The notes beneath the pieces were generated by a model. The model was not told the DNA's origin. It ran no database searches and saw nothing but the letters and a program-made list of their open reading frames with translations. 64,000 nucleotides of DNA from a virus. The stretch spans positions 186,001 through 250,000 of IMG/VR virus record IMGVR_UViG_3300044797_000098, one strand, 5' to 3'. Each line of letters begins with the position of its first letter. Position 1 is the first letter of the stretch. The position numbers and the translations under genes were made by a program. Shown one piece after another: positions 61,258-64,000 of this stretch.

Positions 61258-61773
61258 TTATTTTCCGCAACATTTTTTAAATTTTTTACCACTACCACAT
61301 ATACATATATCATTCGGTCTAACTTTTTTAGGTTTTTCTTTCGGTAAAATAAAATCAGGCAATAGACGGTTATTCCAATGATCAATCTCATGTTGGGCAA
61401 CAACACCCATGAGACCCGTCAGTATCATTCCATGAGGATATACTAAATTATCTGAAATATGGACTTCATTATATCTGATCGTATCACCTACTAAATTAGG
61501 ATATGAAAGACATCCTTCTCCGATGAACTTAAATTGATCATATTTATTCTGTATTTTACAATTTACTAAATTGACTTTATGATTATTATCTATACGAATA
61601 ATAGCAACATTTTTATATATTCCGCATTGTATTGCGGATAGCCCTACACCCGGACGACCCATACGCCCAGAATACTCCAATTCACGTTCCAACTGCTCTA
61701 CAATGGCTCCTACTTCATTTTCAGGAACATCGGTGCAAGGCGTGCGTAAAACTGCTTCGTCTGTTATTATCAT
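61258..61773 (-). CDS. def: Peptide deformylase with C-terminal SEC-C zinc motif
   Basis: 171 residues. All three deformylase motifs are present: GVGLSAIQ (42-49), EGCLS (86-90) and QHEIDH (127-132), giving the metal ligands Cys88, His128 and His132 and the catalytic Glu129. It removes formyl from new N-terminal Met. After residue 145 a SEC-C motif follows (RPNDICICGSGKKFKKCCGK), the CXCX8CC zinc tail known from SecA and some other proteins. A deformylase with a SEC-C tail is uncommon and could tether the enzyme to a ribosome or partner. Gap of 10 bp to the next gene. Confidence 0.95.
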   Translation of the reverse strand: MIITDEAVLRTPCTDVPENEVGAIVEQLERELEYSGRMGRPGVGLSAIQCGIYKNVAIIRIDNNHKVNLVNCKIQNKYDQFKFIGEGCLSYPNLVGDTIRYNEVHISDNLVYPHGMILTGLMGVVAQHEIDHWNNRLLPDFILPKEKPKKVRPNDICICGSGKKFKKCCGK

Positions 61774-61826
61774 CTTACAACTAATTTAGTTATTACCTTT
61801 AATTTACGCAACCAACGAAAAATCAT

Positions 61827-62048
61827 TTATTTTCCGCCACCACAAGCACGGCAACCTTTTTTATACACATACTTATTATTAGCGTCCATAGGAAACGATA
61901 TACGCTTTAAACATATTGAACACATATTTTGTTCTTTTGAACAATTATCACATATACAAGAAAGATTATTAAGTATCTTACCTTGACAACGAAGACAAGT
62001 TCTCTGTGTTGCTAATACGGCGAGTTTGGAACATGATGGACAAAACAT
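61827..62048 (-). CDS. Small multi-zinc-ribbon protein
   Basis: 73 residues with 12 Cys in a dense pattern: MFCPSCSKL, CLRCQGK, CICDNC, MCSICLK, GCRACGGGK, three probable zinc sites. Similar tiny ribbon proteins occur widely in phages. ATG at 62048 has AGGTCATAAT upstream. Its gene follows the strong terminator (62061-62102) and so probably starts a new unit. Function unknown. Confidence 0.78.
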   Translation of the reverse strand: MFCPSCSKLAVLATQRTCLRCQGKILNNLSCICDNCSKEQNMCSICLKRISFPMDANNKYVYKKGCRACGGGK

Positions 62049-62060
62049 ATTATGACCTAT

Positions 62061-62102
62061 ATAAAAAAAATAGGACGCAACATTTTACTATTGCGTCCTA
62101 TT
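62061..62102 (-). terminator. Strong terminator after the 27-residue basic peptide gene
   Basis: AATAGGACGCAA (62069-62080) and TTGCGTCCTATT (62091-62102) form a perfect 12-bp stem with a 10-base loop; on the minus strand a run of eight T follows directly. It ends the transcript of 62118-62201. Confidence 0.93.
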
Positions 62103-62117
62103 CACGTTATCGAGCAA

Positions 62118-62201
62118 TTACTTGCTTGATTTTTTTCCCTTTTTAGGGCTGCTTTTTGACTTTGTCTTTGTAGACTTTGTCGATTTACTTTTCTTTGCCA
62201 T
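62118..62201 (-). CDS. 27-residue Lys/Ser-rich basic peptide
   Basis: ATG 62201 to TAA 62118 encodes a peptide starting MAKKSKSTKSTKTKSKSS and ending PKKGKKSSK: 13 Lys, no acidic residue. The ATG follows AAGGAGGTGATC, a 12-base match to the 16S anti-SD, spaced ideally, and a perfect terminator lies 16 bp past the stop. So this tiny gene is an isolated, strongly translated unit. Its sequence is close to the Lys/Ser tail of 43785-44990. It could be a DNA-condensing, SPP1/T4-alc-like or ribosome-targeted peptide; unknown. Too short for routine gene finding. Confidence 0.82.
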   Translation of the reverse strand: MAKKSKSTKSTKTKSKSSPKKGKKSSK

Positions 62202-62213
62202 GATCACCTCCTT
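62202..62213 (-). promoter_or_regulatory. Perfect extended Shine-Dalgarno of the 27-residue peptide
   Basis: AAGGAGGTGATC pairs with the last 12 bases of bacterial 16S rRNA, 5 bases from GGAGG to ATG. No other gene in the window has such a match. A nearby CCTC (62216-62219) could pair with its GAGG and hide it. Confidence 0.85.
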
Positions 62214-62230
62214 CATGAGGGCTGTTATTA

Positions 62231-62253
62231 GCCATCAATTATACATTGATGGC
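62231..62253. repeat. Leader hairpin before the 27-residue peptide gene
   Basis: GCCATCAAT (62231-62239) and ATTGATGGC (62245-62253) form a perfect 9-bp stem with a five-base loop. GGCTAATAACAGCC just downstream on the minus strand would form a competing small stem. No T-run, so it may be regulatory rather than a terminator of the HNH gene 62286-62795. Confidence 0.5.
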
Positions 62254-62285
62254 ATATTATTGGTTTATTAAGTTAAGTTTTTTCT

Positions 62286-62795
62286 TTATTTTGTAATATA
62301 TTTACTCCAAGTTTCATGCCAGCCATCTTCTACGGACATGTAATGCATATGCTCATTTGGTATGAATGGCTGTTTAATTAATTTCATTCCTGACTCTTCT
62401 AATGTTTTATTACTTTTCTTAGAATTACATTTTTTACAAGCAACAACACAATTTTCGAATGTTGATTGACCGCCTAATGCCTTTGGTAAAACATGATCTA
62501 TTGTCGCCTGTGTTGATTTTAAGGCTTTTCCACAATATTGACAATTATATTTATCTCTTTTTAATACATTAAGTCTCGAAAAAACTATTTTTTTAGAAAA
62601 CTTACGATACACATAATATTTTAATTTTATTACTGCCGGTAAGTGCATTACACCACTGCTAACAAAAAACTTGATATTATCCCATACTGATATAACATCC
62701 GCCTTACCTTTATATACTAATCTTAATGCTTTCTTTTCCTTTATGAAAGCAATAATTTCATCTGTATAATTTAGTAAAAGAGTTTTATTATGCAT
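62286..62795 (-). CDS. HNH endonuclease (McrA/phage type)
   Basis: 169 residues. The C-terminal 100 hold NCQYCGKAL (Cys85, Cys88), TIDHVLPKALGGQSTFEN with the Asp100-His101 pair, and VACKKCNSKKSN (Cys120, Cys123), an HNH nuclease. The N-terminal 65 have a hydrophobic Lys/Tyr-rich segment with no known match. It overlaps the methyltransferase gene by 8 bp, so restriction/modification-style pairing is possible, but HNH genes of this type also occur alone. Confidence 0.88.
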   Translation of the reverse strand: MHNKTLLLNYTDEIIAFIKEKKALRLVYKGKADVISVWDNIKFFVSSGVMHLPAVIKLKYYVYRKFSKKIVFSRLNVLKRDKYNCQYCGKALKSTQATIDHVLPKALGGQSTFENCVVACKKCNSKKSNKTLEESGMKLIKQPFIPNEHMHYMSVEDGWHETWSKYITK

Positions 62796-63438
62796 TGATT
62801 AATTTTTCTAATGATACTTTTACATCTTCATGCATTGTTGCAGGTGCTTCATTTCCAATACATACCCAATCTTTTCGTTGCCTACGGGCGAACATTTCCA
62901 GTTTATTTCCTTTAAACATTAAATCGAGTGAATCTTGTAAATGTTCTGGCTTGGCTGAATGTTTTAGATTTTGTCCGAATGAAACCGAACGCTGGGAACG
63001 GTTTTCTAATTGTTTATATATTTCCGTATTATTTATTCCAATAAGACATATCTCGTGTGATTGTCTAAATAATCTACCCATACCGAATGACAATAGATTT
63101 TCCATTATATATTTTACTTTATCGCGGAACCCTGCAACATTTAATAATTCATATATTGAGGTCTCTTTTTTTGATTTACACCATACATATGTTTGCTTTT
63201 GCTTAAATCCCCATGCATTCATAACGTCCATACCATCTTGTAAAATTGATGACGGAACCCATAATGCGAGAATACATCCGTTTGGATCAGCAATTTGACT
63301 AACTGGAAGATTACATATACTATTAGTTTTCATGGTGCCATTGTAATTTGCCTCGGCGCCACGTTTAACGTCTGACATTTTTAATTTATCTTTGAACGCA
63401 CCCCACGGCGGGTCTGAAACTATAACTTGAAACTTCAT
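62788..63438 (-). CDS. MT-A70-type adenine methyltransferase
   Basis: 216 residues. VIVSDPPWGAF has the DPPW catalytic motif of MT-A70 N6-adenine methyltransferases. GCILALWVPSS, QTYVWCKS, QSHEICLIGIN and the S/K-rich HSAKPEHLQDSLD are the family's other marks. It would methylate adenine in DNA or RNA with SAM, as phage anti-restriction modification or regulation. It overlaps the HNH gene by 8 bp. Target motif unknown. Residues 1-7 form the first strand, so the start is probably right. Confidence 0.92.
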   Translation of the reverse strand: MKFQVIVSDPPWGAFKDKLKMSDVKRGAEANYNGTMKTNSICNLPVSQIADPNGCILALWVPSSILQDGMDVMNAWGFKQKQTYVWCKSKKETSIYELLNVAGFRDKVKYIMENLLSFGMGRLFRQSHEICLIGINNTEIYKQLENRSQRSVSFGQNLKHSAKPEHLQDSLDLMFKGNKLEMFARRQRKDWVCIGNEAPATMHEDVKVSLEKLINA

Positions 63439-63439
63439 A

Positions 63440-63691
63440 TTAATTATGGCTCACTTTTTCTTTATATACACATACTGCTGATGGGTTAAATATCCCAACA
63501 CCATACTGATTTTTATTATTTTTACATATAATTCCAAAAGACTGACCATTCGGCAAAATTATAGCGCAATCATCTAAATATTTAGAATTAAATATATTTT
63601 TATATTCATTGCCTAATAAAGCATAACCATTAATTCTATTGCTAATTTTCCCATTTTCTGGAATTATAGCACTTTCAATTCTAATAAGGTT
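63440..63691 (-). pseudogene. Orphan frame, probably frameshifted end of 63664-63972
   Basis: An 83-codon open frame lacks ATG and GTG near its start; the only TTG is in the middle. Its product (IESAIIPENGKISNRINGYA, AIILPNGQSFGIICKN) reads like real protein. It overlaps the end of 63664-63972 in the -1 frame, so a one-base shift near 63680-63690 would extend that protein by about 80 residues. A decayed gene, an assembly error or an unusual start are alternatives. No slippery heptamer is visible here. Confidence 0.45.
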
Positions 63692-63972
63692 CTATCTTTC
63701 ATAAATTGACGCAAAACACTATAATCGTCAATTTCTGATGGCATAATTTTAGATGCAAAAATTAATATATCAATTATTGATTTTTCAATAACATCACTAC
63801 TTATACTGTTATCAATAACATATGGTATAATCATCTTACCTTGACTAATTTCTGGTTCTAATTTATTGTTCAAAACAATATAACGAACACTTTCATGTGT
63901 ATCATATACTGGCTGCATACCACCTAAATTTTCAAACAAAAAACATTTACTTAAATTACAATTTTCTATCAT
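63664..63972 (-). CDS. Hypothetical protein
   Basis: 102 residues, with FLFENLGGMQPVYDTHESVR and ISQGKMIIPYVIDNSISSD, mixed alpha/beta. No metal or catalytic motif. The stop comes just after RTLLELKVL, whereas the -1 frame continues for about 80 plausible residues, so the annotated end may be premature. ATG at 63972 overlaps an upstream stop (ATGA) of a gene that lies outside the window. Confidence 0.62.
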   Translation of the reverse strand: MIENCNLSKCFLFENLGGMQPVYDTHESVRYIVLNNKLEPEISQGKMIIPYVIDNSISSDVIEKSIIDILIFASKIMPSEIDDYSVLRQFMKDRTLLELKVL

Positions 63973-64000
63973 TTTCCTAATATCTCATTTATTCTATCAA
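63969..64000 (-). CDS. C-terminal fragment of a gene outside the window
   Basis: The minus strand reads ...DRINEILGK then TGA, overlapping the ATG at 63972 in the ATGA manner used elsewhere. Only about 9 codons are visible, so this rests on the junction pattern. Confidence 0.35.
   Translation of the reverse strand, partial: DRINEILGK

Noticed and set aside
1-64000. tRNA, rRNA, CRISPR, integrase or att sites
   Set aside because: I looked for cloverleaf-type inverted repeats and recombinase motifs and saw none that I could defend. The CCA-like enzyme is not proof of tRNA genes.

Overview
The window is one strand of a large, AT-rich tailed-phage genome. Every gene I can support reads on the minus strand, so transcription runs from high to low coordinates. 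A portal protein, large terminase, prohead protease and HK97-type capsid protein sit beside a near-complete phage replication and recombination set (DnaE-type polymerase, split DnaG primase, RecA/UvsX-like recombinase, gp32-like SSB, SbcCD/gp46-47 nuclease, RuvC-like resolvase, RecB/Cas4-like nuclease). This combination, together with the number of accessory genes, suggests a jumbo or near-jumbo Caudoviricetes phage. The host cannot be named. One gene carries a 12-base match to the bacterial anti-Shine-Dalgarno, one mobile gene has a sigma70-like promoter, and TAA and TGA stops read as in the standard bacterial code. I see no tRNA, rRNA or CRISPR array.

Right part (about 35330-64000, read first): replication, recombination and protein-handling genes. 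It holds an MT-A70 adenine methyltransferase, HNH nucleases, a 27-residue basic peptide gene with an ideal ribosome binding site, a peptide deformylase carrying a SEC-C tail, a degenerate thioredoxin fold, the primase zinc-binding half, SbcD/SbcC, a dNMP kinase, an isolated virion-like protein, nucleases, a full trigger factor, two paralogous repeat-bearing HNH endonucleases, a free M41-type protease domain, DnaE with a degraded PHP domain, the recombinase, SSB, RuvC, DnaJ, zinc ribbons and the primase catalytic half. The block closes with a strong terminator at 35242-35275.

Left part (about 1-35225): packaging and virion genes. It opens with a small HTH protein and continues with a possible small terminase, a CCA/poly(A)-polymerase-like nucleotidyltransferase, a gene pair joined by a classic -1 slippery heptamer, the large terminase, portal, lytic transglycosylase, a tyrosine-phosphatase-like protein, and a 1237-residue prohead protease/scaffold-type polyprotein. 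Then come a run of mid-sized helical virion proteins, a small beta-rich structural protein, the major capsid protein and a LAGLIDADG homing endonuclease with its own sigma70-type promoter. The two putative capsid genes at 1944-2960 and 3147-3854 each have a shared upstream box, a palindromic leader and a strong terminator, and so look like separate high-output transcription units.

Most genes overlap or abut (TAATG and ATGA junctions), so long operons are likely. Three places show a coding frame continuing into another frame (about 25700, 27700 and 63690). The one at 27699-27705 is an excellent -1 frameshift candidate. The best leads are that site, the split primase, the phage-encoded trigger factor/DnaJ/M41/deformylase set, the recurring Lys/Ser tails echoed by the free 27-residue peptide, and a helical-hairpin motif shared by several virion proteins.
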